Notes: generated by a model not told the origin, from the letters alone. Shown: positions 1 to 5,444, counted from the first letter of the stretch. The stretch is 8,415 nt of DNA from Candidatus Iainarchaeum andersonii SCGC AAA011-E11 (GCA_000402355.1 AQRS01000004.1:1-8415); one strand, 5' to 3'. Made by a program: numbers and translations.

Positions 1-164
1 TAAACGAGCCAGAGGAAAACGCCCGCAGCGGTGGTTGCAATCCAGCCTATTGAAATGTCGCCTGTTTTCTTCGTATTGTATGACTTTATCACTTGGGGCA
101 GGAACGCAACCGTAGTCAGTGTTCCAGCAACAAAACCGAGGAAAGTCACAAGAGGGTCTGTCAT
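1..164 (-). CDS. SemiSWEET / PQ-loop sugar transporter, N-terminal part (cut by window edge)
   Basis: The minus strand from the ATG at 164 encodes the first 54 residues of a small membrane protein and then leaves the window. It begins MTDPLVTFLGFVAGTLTTVA, followed by FLPQV (Pro23-Gln24) and the polar stretch KSYNTKKTGDISIGW, then a second hydrophobic segment. A Pro-Gln at the end of helix 1 followed by SYxTKKTGDIS is the signature of the SemiSWEET/MtN3/PQ-loop family. Family members are three-helix proteins of about 85-95 residues that dimerise and move sugars across the membrane by facilitated diffusion. Roughly 35-40 residues, including helix 3, should lie beyond position 1. I chose this ATG because the minus-strand TATA box at 185-194 is centred 26 bases upstream, so the mRNA would be leaderless, and there is no Shine-Dalgarno sequence. 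The substrate cannot be read from this fragment. Confidence 0.88.
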   Translation of the reverse strand, partial: MTDPLVTFLGFVAGTLTTVAFLPQVIKSYNTKKTGDISIGWIATTAAGVFLWLV

Positions 165-184
165 AAGCAAAATTTTGGGCGATT

Positions 185-194
185 CATTTAAAAG
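185..194 (-). promoter_or_regulatory. TATA box of the SemiSWEET gene
   Basis: Read on the minus strand this is CTTTTAAATG. Its centre is about 26 bases before the A of the ATG at 164, the normal TATA-to-start distance in archaea, which predicts transcription starting at the start codon. The call rests on sequence and spacing only. Confidence 0.6.
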
Positions 195-219
195 CAAGTG
201 CAGAAACGCGGAACACAAC

Positions 220-230
220 GTATTTAAACA
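220..230 (+). promoter_or_regulatory. TATA box of the 176-residue protein gene
   Basis: GTATTTAAACA is centred about 25-26 bases before the ATG at 250, so this transcript is also predicted to be leaderless. With the minus-strand box at 185-194 it makes a compact divergent promoter region of 85 bases. The two boxes are about 35 bases apart, so factors bound to them could interfere with each other. Confidence 0.6.
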
Positions 231-249
231 ACGCAAATGATATTTTGTC

Positions 250-780
250 ATGCCACGAAGGACACCTACAGTCAGAAAAACTCCTACGGAGCCACGGCGC
301 TCGCTGACAAAAAGATATGCGCTTTGGCCGGGGCAGCTTGGAACCCCTCTTGCAATGCATTTGAAAAGCGGAAAAATTCATATTGATAAAAGGAGACTTT
401 CAAACCAAACTCAAAAAACATACGGCCGGACGGTCGATAAAGGAAGGCCTGTTTACGGAACTGCCGGGAAACTTTATTCCAATGAATCGGCAAAAAGCAG
501 AGGCAAGTTTCTGGCTGAACGTGACGCGCCGATAGCATCAGCGGCTATTTTTGGTGAAGCAAAATATTTTGACTCATACAACCTATTGAGAGAGGCAGTC
601 AGGAAGTGGCCGCGGGACAAAAAAGTCGCGGAGAAGTTTTTAGAAATGTTTGAGAAAAGGCTTAACATTTCCCGGAAAGGGAATTCAAGGCAGAGGGCAA
701 TAGCAATTGTAAAAGCACTGGAAACGAATTTGAATTTCCCCGCGGAACTGCGTTATGGCGCAGCTAAAAAGAAGCGCTAA
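250..780 (+). CDS. Basic 176-residue protein of unknown function
   Basis: I do not recognise this protein. By my count it has 42 Lys/Arg in 176 residues, far more than its acidic residues, and no cysteine. The first 20 residues are rich in Arg, Thr and Pro (MPRRTPTVRKTPTEPRRS) and look disordered. The middle (about 22-95) has many Gly, Tyr and Lys residues and the segment RYALWPGQLGTPL. Residues 100-165 look helical and amphipathic (YNLLREAVRKW, KVAEKFLEMFEKRLN, RQRAIAIVKALETN), and the protein ends KKKR. There is no signal peptide or membrane segment. Strong basicity suggests contact with nucleic acid or the ribosome, but this is inference. The start is supported by the TATA box 25-26 bases upstream and no ribosome site is needed. 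It is divergent from the sugar transporter, and guaB starts 68 bases downstream with its own promoter. Confidence 0.8.
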   Translation: MPRRTPTVRKTPTEPRRSLTKRYALWPGQLGTPLAMHLKSGKIHIDKRRLSNQTQKTYGRTVDKGRPVYGTAGKLYSNESAKSRGKFLAERDAPIASAAIFGEAKYFDSYNLLREAVRKWPRDKKVAEKFLEMFEKRLNISRKGNSRQRAIAIVKALETNLNFPAELRYGAAKKKR

Positions 781-792
781 AAGCGGGCTTCT
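770..792 (+). other. Inverted repeat overlapping the stop codon of the 176-residue gene
   Basis: AGAAGC (770-775) pairs with GCTTCT (787-792). Inside this, GCT (776-778) pairs with AGC (782-784), leaving a two-base bulge and an AAA loop. The TAA stop is at 778-780. No T-tract follows, so it is not a standard intrinsic terminator. It could be an RNA 3' end structure or chance. Confidence 0.3.
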
Positions 793-819
793 GAAGTAAA
801 AAGCCTCACCAACGCAACT

Positions 820-829
820 CTTTTAAAGT
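820..829 (+). promoter_or_regulatory. TATA box of guaB
   Basis: CTTTTAAAGT is centred about 25 bases before the guaB ATG at 849, which predicts a leaderless message. The AT-rich TATATATTATG next to the ATG is too close to be the functional TATA box. A separate promoter here argues against obligatory co-transcription with the upstream gene. Confidence 0.6.
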
Positions 830-848
830 AATCAAAGCGATATATATT

Positions 849-2309
849 ATGGGCAAAGAGAAGATAAGGAAAGAATTAGGGCTCACTTTTGACGATGTGC
901 TGCTTCTGCCCGCGGAATCACGTGTTCTTCCCCGCGAAGTGTCTTTGAAGACTAAACTAACGGAAAAAATCCCCTTAAACATACCGCTTTTGAGCGCGGC
1001 AATGGATACTGTTACGGAGCACAAGACAGCAATTGCAATGGCGCGCGAAGGCGGAATAGGGATTATACACAAGAACATTTCCGTTGAACTGCAGGCAACC
1101 GAAGTCGACAAAGTCAAGCGCTCGGAGTACTGGATCATTGACAACCCTATTACAATTTCATCCTCGGAAACGCTTGCGCGCATAAACGCACTCAAAAAGG
1201 AGTCCGGAGTGAACAGCTTTCCTGTTGTTGACAACGGCAGGCTCGTTGGAATAGTTACTAACCGTGACCTGCTTTTTGAAACCGACGCCTCGAAAAGGGT
1301 TTCGGAAATAATGACGCCGAAGGAAAGGCTAATTACAATAGAGAAAAAGGGCAAGATTTCTTATGAAGAGGCGGGGCAGATCCTGCACAGGAACAGGATT
1401 GAAAAATTGCCGATTGTGGACAAGGACGGCGCATTGGCCGGGCTGATTACGATTGCGGACATACAGAACAGCTTCAAGTACCCGAACGCCAACAAGGACC
1501 CGAAAGGAAGGCCGATAGTCGGCGCGGCCGTGGGCCCCAAGGATGACAAAAGGGTTGAAGCGCTGATTGAAAAAGAGGTTGACGTGATTGTTGTTGACAC
1601 TTCTCATGGGCACTCGAAGAACGTGGTTGAGGCAGTCAGGAGATACAAGAAGAATTACAATATTGAACTGGTTGCGGGAAATGTTGCAACGGCCGAGGGA
1701 ACAAAGGCTTTGATAAGGGCCGGCGCCGACGCAGTCAAGATAGGCATTGGGCCGGGAAGCATCTGCACCACGCGCATTGTTACGGGTGTAGGGGTTCCGC
1801 AGATAACCGCGATAATGGAGTGCGCAAAGGCAGCCGGAACCGTGCCCATAATTGCGGACGGCGGAATCAAGTATTCAGGCGACATTGTAAAGGCACTCGC
1901 GTGCGGCGCGAGCTCCGTGATGGTTGGCTCTTTGTTCGCGGGCTGCGAGGAAACCCCGGGAAAAACCGTTTACATGAACAACCGCAAATTCAAGCAGTAC
2001 AGGGGAATGGGTTCCGTGGGCGCAATGATGCAGGGCTCGAAGGACAGGTATTTCCAGGCGGACATTGAGGAGGAAAGGAAGTTTGTTCCCGAGGGAATTG
2101 AAGGCATTGTGCCTTACAAGGGTTCAGTCAGCGAGGTAGTTTACCAGCTCATTGGCGGAGTGAGGAGCGGAATGGGCCTCACGGGCTGCGAAACAATTGC
2201 GCAGCTCCGCAAAAAATCAAGGATGCTCAGGATTACGGACGCGAGCCTCAAGGAGTCGCACCCACATGATGTGAAAATAACCGAAGAGGCGCCGAACTAC
2301 TGGCAGTAA
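849..2309 (+). CDS. guaB: Inosine-5'-monophosphate dehydrogenase (IMPDH)
   Basis: This cytosolic enzyme oxidises IMP to XMP with NAD+, the committed step of GMP synthesis. Its 486 residues match the usual length of about 485-500, and all landmarks are present. LTFDDVLLLP is at 12-21 and the start of the barrel at 47-62 (LLSAAMDTVTEHK). Two CBS domains are inserted at about 95-210. The substrate loop GPGSICTTR has the catalytic Cys306 and also forms the K+ site. IADGGI at 335-340 and YRGMGS at 384-389 bind the phosphate. The flap carries the catalytic pair Arg400-Tyr401 (DRYFQ) and PEGIEGIVPYKG at 414-425. The C-terminus HPHDVKITEEAPNY is typical. The CBS domains usually regulate the enzyme by binding nucleotides. 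The ATG start fits both the family N-terminus and the TATA spacing. I see no damage, truncation or missing key residue. Confidence 0.98.
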   Translation: MGKEKIRKELGLTFDDVLLLPAESRVLPREVSLKTKLTEKIPLNIPLLSAAMDTVTEHKTAIAMAREGGIGIIHKNISVELQATEVDKVKRSEYWIIDNPITISSSETLARINALKKESGVNSFPVVDNGRLVGIVTNRDLLFETDASKRVSEIMTPKERLITIEKKGKISYEEAGQILHRNRIEKLPIVDKDGALAGLITIADIQNSFKYPNANKDPKGRPIVGAAVGPKDDKRVEALIEKEVDVIVVDTSHGHSKNVVEAVRRYKKNYNIELVAGNVATAEGTKALIRAGADAVKIGIGPGSICTTRIVTGVGVPQITAIMECAKAAGTVPIIADGGIKYSGDIVKALACGASSVMVGSLFAGCEETPGKTVYMNNRKFKQYRGMGSVGAMMQGSKDRYFQADIEEERKFVPEGIEGIVPYKGSVSEVVYQLIGGVRSGMGLTGCETIAQLRKKSRMLRITDASLKESHPHDVKITEEAPNYWQ

Positions 2310-2348
2310 CAAAACCTCACTCGCAAAATGAGCACATGGAAAAATAGT

Positions 2349-2358
2349 CTTATTAATC
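2349..2358 (+). promoter_or_regulatory. Weak TATA-like element before the 94-residue gene
   Basis: TCTTATTAAT is centred about 25 bases before the ATG at 2379. The match is weaker than at the neighbouring genes, but the spacing repeats the leaderless pattern and favours 2379 as the start over the ATG at 2328, which would lie upstream of this box. Confidence 0.35.
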
Positions 2359-2367
2359 AGTTAATCA

Positions 2368-2378
2368 TTTTTCTTTTT
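2368..2378 (+). terminator. T-rich tract, possible guaB terminator
   Basis: TTTTTCTTTTT lies 59 bases after the guaB stop. Archaeal RNA polymerase often terminates on the plus strand at such T-runs without a hairpin. The same bases also form the easily melted initiation region of the next gene, so their role is ambiguous. Confidence 0.3.
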
Positions 2379-2663
2379 ATGCCAATGGGAACAAGAAGAC
2401 CGAACATATCAGCGAGCCATGGGGGCGGCTCTGCACCCAGAATAAAGAACCCTGCGCAATTGGAAAGGTTCAGGAGTCTTTTTGTCACTAACGCTGATAA
2501 ACACCTTGAACTCAATAGGCTGGCGGGGCACCTTGCACAGGAACACAGAATTCCACTGGATGCGGCCAAGAGAATGGCCCTGTTCAACCTATCAAGGGAG
2601 TACCCTGAATTAACCAGGCGCGCACTGAAAAAAAGTAAAAACCCCGAACCAAGCAAGAAATAG
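2379..2663 (+). CDS. Small basic 94-residue protein of unknown function
   Basis: I do not recognise this protein. It starts MPMGTRRPNISASHGGGSAP, which looks flexible, followed by a helical part (about 25-85) with LERFRSLFVTNADKHLELN, LAGHLAQEHRIPLDAAKRMA and NLSREYPELTRRALKKSK. It ends in a Lys/Pro-rich tail. There is no cysteine, signal peptide or membrane helix. The reading frame is open further upstream to an ATG at 2328, which would add a hydrophobic 17-residue stretch (MSTWKNSLINQLIIFLF). I prefer 2379 because the upstream part is unusually AT-rich, contains the likely TATA element and T-tract, and has no ribosome site. The gene lies between guaB and the ThyX-like gene on the same strand, but a T7 tract and a fresh promoter follow it. 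The helical part could be a small nucleic-acid-binding domain, though I see no diagnostic motif. Confidence 0.65.
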   Translation: MPMGTRRPNISASHGGGSAPRIKNPAQLERFRSLFVTNADKHLELNRLAGHLAQEHRIPLDAAKRMALFNLSREYPELTRRALKKSKNPEPSKK

Positions 2664-2666
2664 AGC

Positions 2667-2673
2667 TTTTTTT
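2667..2673 (+). terminator. T7 tract, likely terminator of the 94-residue gene
   Basis: Seven consecutive T residues begin four bases after the TAG stop. This is a plausible archaeal hairpin-independent terminator, and it isolates the small gene from the ThyX-like gene, whose TATA box lies about 20 bases further on. Confidence 0.45.
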
Positions 2674-2680
2674 CCGGAAG

Positions 2681-2692
2681 AACCATTTGGTT
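2681..2692 (+). promoter_or_regulatory. Perfect dyad at the ThyX-like gene promoter, candidate operator
   Basis: AACCATTTGGTT is an inverted repeat with 5-base arms and a 2-base centre. Its right arm runs into the TATA box (TTTAAAAT, 2691-2698), so it covers the BRE position where TFB binds. A protein bound here would block assembly of the initiation complex. This is a positional argument only. A 10-base dyad can occur by chance. Confidence 0.3.
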
Positions 2693-2699
2693 TAAAATC
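2690..2699 (+). promoter_or_regulatory. TATA box of the ThyX-like gene
   Basis: GTTTAAAATC is centred near 2694-2695, predicting transcription start near 2720 and a leader of about 9 bases before the TTG at 2729. Confidence 0.5.
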
Positions 2700-2718
2700 A
2701 AAACAATTCTATTCCTTT

Positions 2719-2724
2719 AGGGGT
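2719..2724 (+). promoter_or_regulatory. Shine-Dalgarno-like site deciding a TTG start
   Basis: AGGGGT ends four bases before the TTG at 2729. It supports the TTG as initiator rather than the first in-frame ATG at 2783 (Met19). It would sit at the extreme 5' end of the mRNA if transcription starts near 2720. Confidence 0.4.
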
Positions 2725-2728
2725 TAAT

Positions 2729-4360
2729 TTGGAGCAGTTCACCGAGGAAGAAGCCAGGATACTCGCACCTTTCTTTTCGAACATGGACAAGGATGTTTTC
2801 GTCCTCACGAACCTTCCTGAAGTGGTGAAGGGCGCTTTGTTTTCCCGTTATTCTAGGAGCGCGAAAAGCATTCGAAGGCTGCTTTTGGATGAGTTCATCC
2901 GCGATGAAAAAGCGGGGTTCAAAGAAATTGTTGCTTATTCCGAGGCAATGGGGGAGAACCAAGTGATTGCGACCAAAAAGGCCGAGGAATTTTATGACCG
3001 CGTGCTTGTTGGTTACGGGGATGATTCAGTCGCAGAGTTAGGTGGAGGGCACATCGCGTGCGAGAACGTATCCAACATCGCCTCGAAGCTGCTCGAGGAT
3101 TCGCGCATCGGAATTTCCCCTTTGGAAAAGAGCACGCGCTACGTTTACTTCGACGAGAAAGTGAATGGAGAGTATTTATACCACCGCGAGAAGGAAATAA
3201 TGGATTCCAAATACGCAGACCTCTATGTTGAAACGTGTGATTCGCTATTCGATTCTTACGCGAAGTGGATTGAGCCCACGAAAAAGGCAATGATGGAAAA
3301 ATTCCCAAAAGGTGAGGAAACAGAGCGCGCTTACAATTCTACAATCAGGGCAAAGGCTTGCGACATTCTTCGCGGCTACCTCCCTGCCTCGACCAAAACC
3401 AACGTGGGTTTGTTCGGGAATGGAAGGAGTTTCGAATTCCTGATTACGAAAATGCTTTCCAATGAGCTTGAAGAATCTCGCTCCGTTGCAAATGAAATGC
3501 ACGCGGAACTTATGAAAGTAATGCCCTCATTTGTAAAGCGCGCAACGGGGAAGTACGGCGACCCAACCATAAAATTTTTGTCGGAAACAAGGAAGGGAAT
3601 GCGCTCGCTTGCAGAAAAGACTTTTGCGAATGAAAAAATTGAGGCAAAGGAAGAAGTTGTTCTTACTGATTATGACAAGGATGCCGAGGAAAAAGTGATT
3701 GCCGCCGCGTTGTATCCTTTCACTGAGGTTTCGATGGAACAGGTGGAAAAAAAAGTCAAGGCAATGGGCAAAGCCGAAAAATTGAAGGTTATTCAGGAGT
3801 ACTGCGCAAGACGCGAGAACCGCAGGCACAAACCCGGCAGGGGCTTCGAGCACACTTTTTATGAGTTCGATTTGATGTGCAACTACGCATCTTACCGCGA
3901 TTTGCACAGGCACCGCATTCTTACACAGCAGCGCCAGGATTTGGGAACAAAACTCGGGTTTGATGTTCCGTTTGAGGCGCGTGAAATCGGGTTCGAAAAG
4001 GATTTTGCAGAGAAAATGAAAATGGCTGCCGATGCTCACTCCAAAATTGCGAAGGATTTGGGCGCGAAGCAGGCGCAGTACATTGTTCCTTTCGCTTACA
4101 GAATCAGGTGGAGCAATTACCTGAATATGCGCGAACTCTACCATCTTGTCGAATTGCGCTCTACAATCCAAGGGCATCCTGATTACAGGCGCATTGTTTT
4201 GAAGATGCTCCAGGAAGTACAGAAGGTGCATCCTACATTGGTTGAGCCGATGAAATTTGTTGACTGGCGCAATTCAAGTAAAATCGGTTTGGAAAGGCTG
4301 GAAGCCGAGAAGAAAATCGACAGGAAATTGGATGAAATGAATAAGAAGTACGGACAATAG
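2729..4360 (+). CDS. thyX: Tandem two-domain ThyX-like (FAD-dependent) thymidylate synthase family protein
   Basis: ThyX makes dTMP from dUMP using FAD, NADPH and methylene-tetrahydrofolate. Ordinary ThyX is about 220-250 residues and tetrameric. This protein has 543 residues and appears to contain two ThyX-like halves. The N-half (about 60-270) has a helix-turn resembling the motif region and then SxxxKSTRYVYF (135-141), like the SxRY end of the ThyX motif, but no RHR. Its later segment NGRSFEFLITKML (231-243) resembles the usual NxRELxHFLxLR with the final Arg lost. The C-half (about 320-515) has the classic RHR (394-396) and a well-kept NMRELYHLVELR (466-477), but the motif serine after RHR is Asp404. 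It also has a basic RRENRRHKPGRGFEH segment (361-375). The start is TTG, supported by AGGGGT five bases upstream and by the sequence being helix-like from residue 5. Long ThyX-like proteins of this kind are, to my knowledge, found in archaeal and other small-genome lineages. Family membership is firm, while dTMP synthesis itself is inferred. Confidence 0.85.
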   Translation: MEQFTEEEARILAPFFSNMDKDVFVLTNLPEVVKGALFSRYSRSAKSIRRLLLDEFIRDEKAGFKEIVAYSEAMGENQVIATKKAEEFYDRVLVGYGDDSVAELGGGHIACENVSNIASKLLEDSRIGISPLEKSTRYVYFDEKVNGEYLYHREKEIMDSKYADLYVETCDSLFDSYAKWIEPTKKAMMEKFPKGEETERAYNSTIRAKACDILRGYLPASTKTNVGLFGNGRSFEFLITKMLSNELEESRSVANEMHAELMKVMPSFVKRATGKYGDPTIKFLSETRKGMRSLAEKTFANEKIEAKEEVVLTDYDKDAEEKVIAAALYPFTEVSMEQVEKKVKAMGKAEKLKVIQEYCARRENRRHKPGRGFEHTFYEFDLMCNYASYRDLHRHRILTQQRQDLGTKLGFDVPFEAREIGFEKDFAEKMKMAADAHSKIAKDLGAKQAQYIVPFAYRIRWSNYLNMRELYHLVELRSTIQGHPDYRRIVLKMLQEVQKVHPTLVEPMKFVDWRNSSKIGLERLEAEKKIDRKLDEMNKKYGQ

Positions 4361-4394
4361 TGGCAATAACAACTATTTTATTTTGAGTTTTTTT
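4356..4394 (+). terminator. Terminator of the ThyX-like gene (short stem plus T-rich tract)
   Basis: AATAGT (4356-4361, containing the TAG stop) is the exact inverse of ACTATT (4372-4377) with a 10-base loop. It is followed by a T-rich run of TTTT, TTTT and T7 ending at 4394. The T-tract is the strong part, since archaeal polymerase stops at such runs. The hairpin may help or be chance. Confidence 0.55.
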
Positions 4395-4493
4395 AGAACC
4401 CTTACTCTAGTTTATCGAAGCTTAGGTAAATCCGCACCGGCAGTGAACCCCGCTTCAAAAGCTTATTCTGCAACCACGCGGAAATAATTCCAA
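4395..4493 (+). other. Gap of about 100 bases with no recognised feature
   Basis: I find no tRNA, box C/D elements or clear TATA box here. There are only weak repeats: GAAGC at 4417-4421 against GCTTC at 4452-4456, and AAGCTTA twice (4418-4424 and 4459-4465). It should contain the promoter and long leader of the 36-codon ORF if that ORF is transcribed separately. Confidence 0.4.
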
Positions 4494-4500
4494 GAGGTGG
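4494..4500 (+). promoter_or_regulatory. Strong Shine-Dalgarno site of the 36-codon ORF
   Basis: GAGGTGG lies eight bases before the ATG at 4509. It is a near-exact complement of the 3' end of archaeal 16S rRNA (GGAUCACCUCCU). It is among the best ribosome sites in the window and the main reason to believe the short ORF. Confidence 0.6.
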
Positions 4501-4508
4501 TTTGGTTT

Positions 4509-4619
4509 ATGACCGAAATCCAGATTGAGAGGAAACTGAAGGAATTGATTAAGGGAAGGCACGAAACATATCACGACAGGATGCTGAGGCTGCAGGAAGA
4601 ATACGGGGAGTTCCGCTAG
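4509..4619 (+). CDS. Short 36-residue protein, unknown, highly charged and helical
   Basis: The ORF reads MTEIQIERKLKELIKGRHET, then YHDRMLRLQEEYGEFR and TAG. I do not recognise it. Nearly half of its residues are charged and the whole chain could form one amphipathic helix with leucines at regular spacing (LKELI, MLRLQ), suggesting a small adaptor or partner-binding peptide. Evidence that it is real: the GAGGTGG ribosome site at proper spacing, and codon choice like the neighbours (AGG for Arg, GAA/GAG for Glu, CTG for Leu). The final CTAG is shared with the stop codon of the convergent transporter gene, so the ORFs overlap by four bases. I see no good TATA box nearby. It follows the ThyX-like terminator, so its promoter is unclear. 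Confidence 0.55.
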   Translation: MTEIQIERKLKELIKGRHETYHDRMLRLQEEYGEFR

Positions 4620-5413
4620 AGGACAAGGCTGCCGAGGAACGAGCCTATTCCGTAGGAAACGATTGCGGTTAATCCGCCGATTACGAGCATTTCGATTCCT
4701 GCGGAAAGCCAGTTCTTCACAATCACAAGGGAACGCAGCGAACCAACCGTAAAAATCGTTGCGAATGTAAGGAAGAAAGCAATAGGGAACATTATTGAAG
4801 AATCAATATTGTAAATGAAGCGCGAGAAAACAAAAATTGAAATCGGGACAAAGCCGGCAATGAGGAAAGCCGCGTAAGTGTAAAGGCCGGCTTTTACCGG
4901 GTCTTTCTGTTCCACAATCAACCCGAGCTCATCATTCATCATTGTGTCCACCCAAACGGTTTTTTTTGATGTGATGAGCTCAACGAGCGTTTCAAGGTTT
5001 TTTCCTGTGAAGCCCTTTTTTTTGTAAATTCGCCTTATTTCCTCGACTTCTCCTTTAGGGTAATTGTCGACTTCCCATTCTTCGCGCCGCTTTTCCTTTT
5101 TGTAAAAATCCTGGTCAGATTTCAGGGAGAGATAATTGCCCACGGCCATTGAAAGTCCGTCGGCCAAAAGGTTTGCAAAACCCAAAACAATTATTATTCC
5201 GGGGCCAAGGCCGGCACCGGCAGAGCCCGCAACCACAGCAAAGGTGGTTACGATGCCGTCCAAAGCGCCATAAACCATGTCGCCCAAAAATTCCGCGTGC
5301 CCGATTTTGGATTGCTCTTTGTCGAAAGCCTCGTGCGAGTGCGCCTTTTTGGTGGCTTCAAGGTCATGCTCCTTAAAGGCTTTTCTCGCCGCCTGAACAC
5401 GGTCTGTGGACAT
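4616..5413 (-). CDS. VIT1/CCC1-family Fe2+/Mn2+ transporter
   Basis: This 265-residue membrane protein belongs to the VIT1/CCC1 family, which exports Fe2+ or Mn2+ from the cytosol, often against protons. Helix 1 has DGIVTTFAVVAGSAGAG (52-68) with the family's Asp52. Helix 2 has ANLLADGLSMAVGNYLSLKS (80-99) with the conserved Met89. Between helices 2 and 3 lies a cytosolic metal-binding region (about 100-170) rich in Glu (Glu107, 111, 112, 122, 124, 125). It ends in MMNDELGL, where Met158, Met159 and Glu162 match the metal ligands of plant VIT1. Three more helices follow at about 175-200, 205-232 and 236-262. A polar 45-residue N-terminal extension contains His17, His26, His28 and His40. The ATG at 5413 is 26 bases from a TATA box, so the message should be leaderless. 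All expected segments are present and the gene looks intact. The metal preferred by this protein is not determined by sequence. Confidence 0.93.
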   Translation of the reverse strand: MSTDRVQAARKAFKEHDLEATKKAHSHEAFDKEQSKIGHAEFLGDMVYGALDGIVTTFAVVAGSAGAGLGPGIIIVLGFANLLADGLSMAVGNYLSLKSDQDFYKKEKRREEWEVDNYPKGEVEEIRRIYKKKGFTGKNLETLVELITSKKTVWVDTMMNDELGLIVEQKDPVKAGLYTYAAFLIAGFVPISIFVFSRFIYNIDSSIMFPIAFFLTFATIFTVGSLRSLVIVKNWLSAGIEMLVIGGLTAIVSYGIGSFLGSLVL

Positions 5414-5434
5414 GAATAAACATAACGTGGAAAT

Positions 5435-5444
5435 GTTTAAATAC
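5435..5444 (-). promoter_or_regulatory. TATA box of the VIT1/CCC1 gene, possibly bidirectional
   Basis: On the minus strand this reads GTATTTAAAC, centred 26 bases before the ATG at 5413. The TTTAAA core is palindromic, so it could also direct plus-strand transcription starting near 5465. That would give the zinc-protein gene a leader of about 55 bases with its Shine-Dalgarno site. The minus-strand role is better supported. Confidence 0.6.

Noticed and set aside
31..240. Plus-strand open frame of 69 codons at the left end.
   Set aside because: It is antisense to the SemiSWEET gene, whose PQ motif and helices are unmistakable, and it runs through both divergent promoters.
841..848. TATATATT immediately before the guaB ATG as a TATA box.
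   Set aside because: It is too close to the start codon. The box at 820-829 has the correct 25-base spacing.
806..1354. Open minus-strand frame of 182 codons opposite the start of guaB and its promoter.
   Set aside because: Its Ser/Ile-rich composition is typical of an antisense shadow, it covers a clear promoter and conserved enzyme sequence, and it matches no family I know.
1820..2068. Open plus-strand frame of 82 codons inside guaB in another frame.
   Set aside because: It overlaps the conserved catalytic barrel of IMPDH and has an Arg-rich out-of-frame composition.
3527..4231. Open minus-strand frame of 234 codons opposite the 3' half of the ThyX-like gene.
   Set aside because: It lies entirely antisense to a well-supported gene, shows no family motif and has no ribosome site. 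Long antisense frames arise from the codon bias of the sense gene.
4395..4493. Possible tRNA or structured small RNA in the gap after the ThyX-like gene.
   Set aside because: There is no T-loop GGTTCRA sequence, no cloverleaf pairing, no box C/D motifs and only 5-base scattered complementarity.
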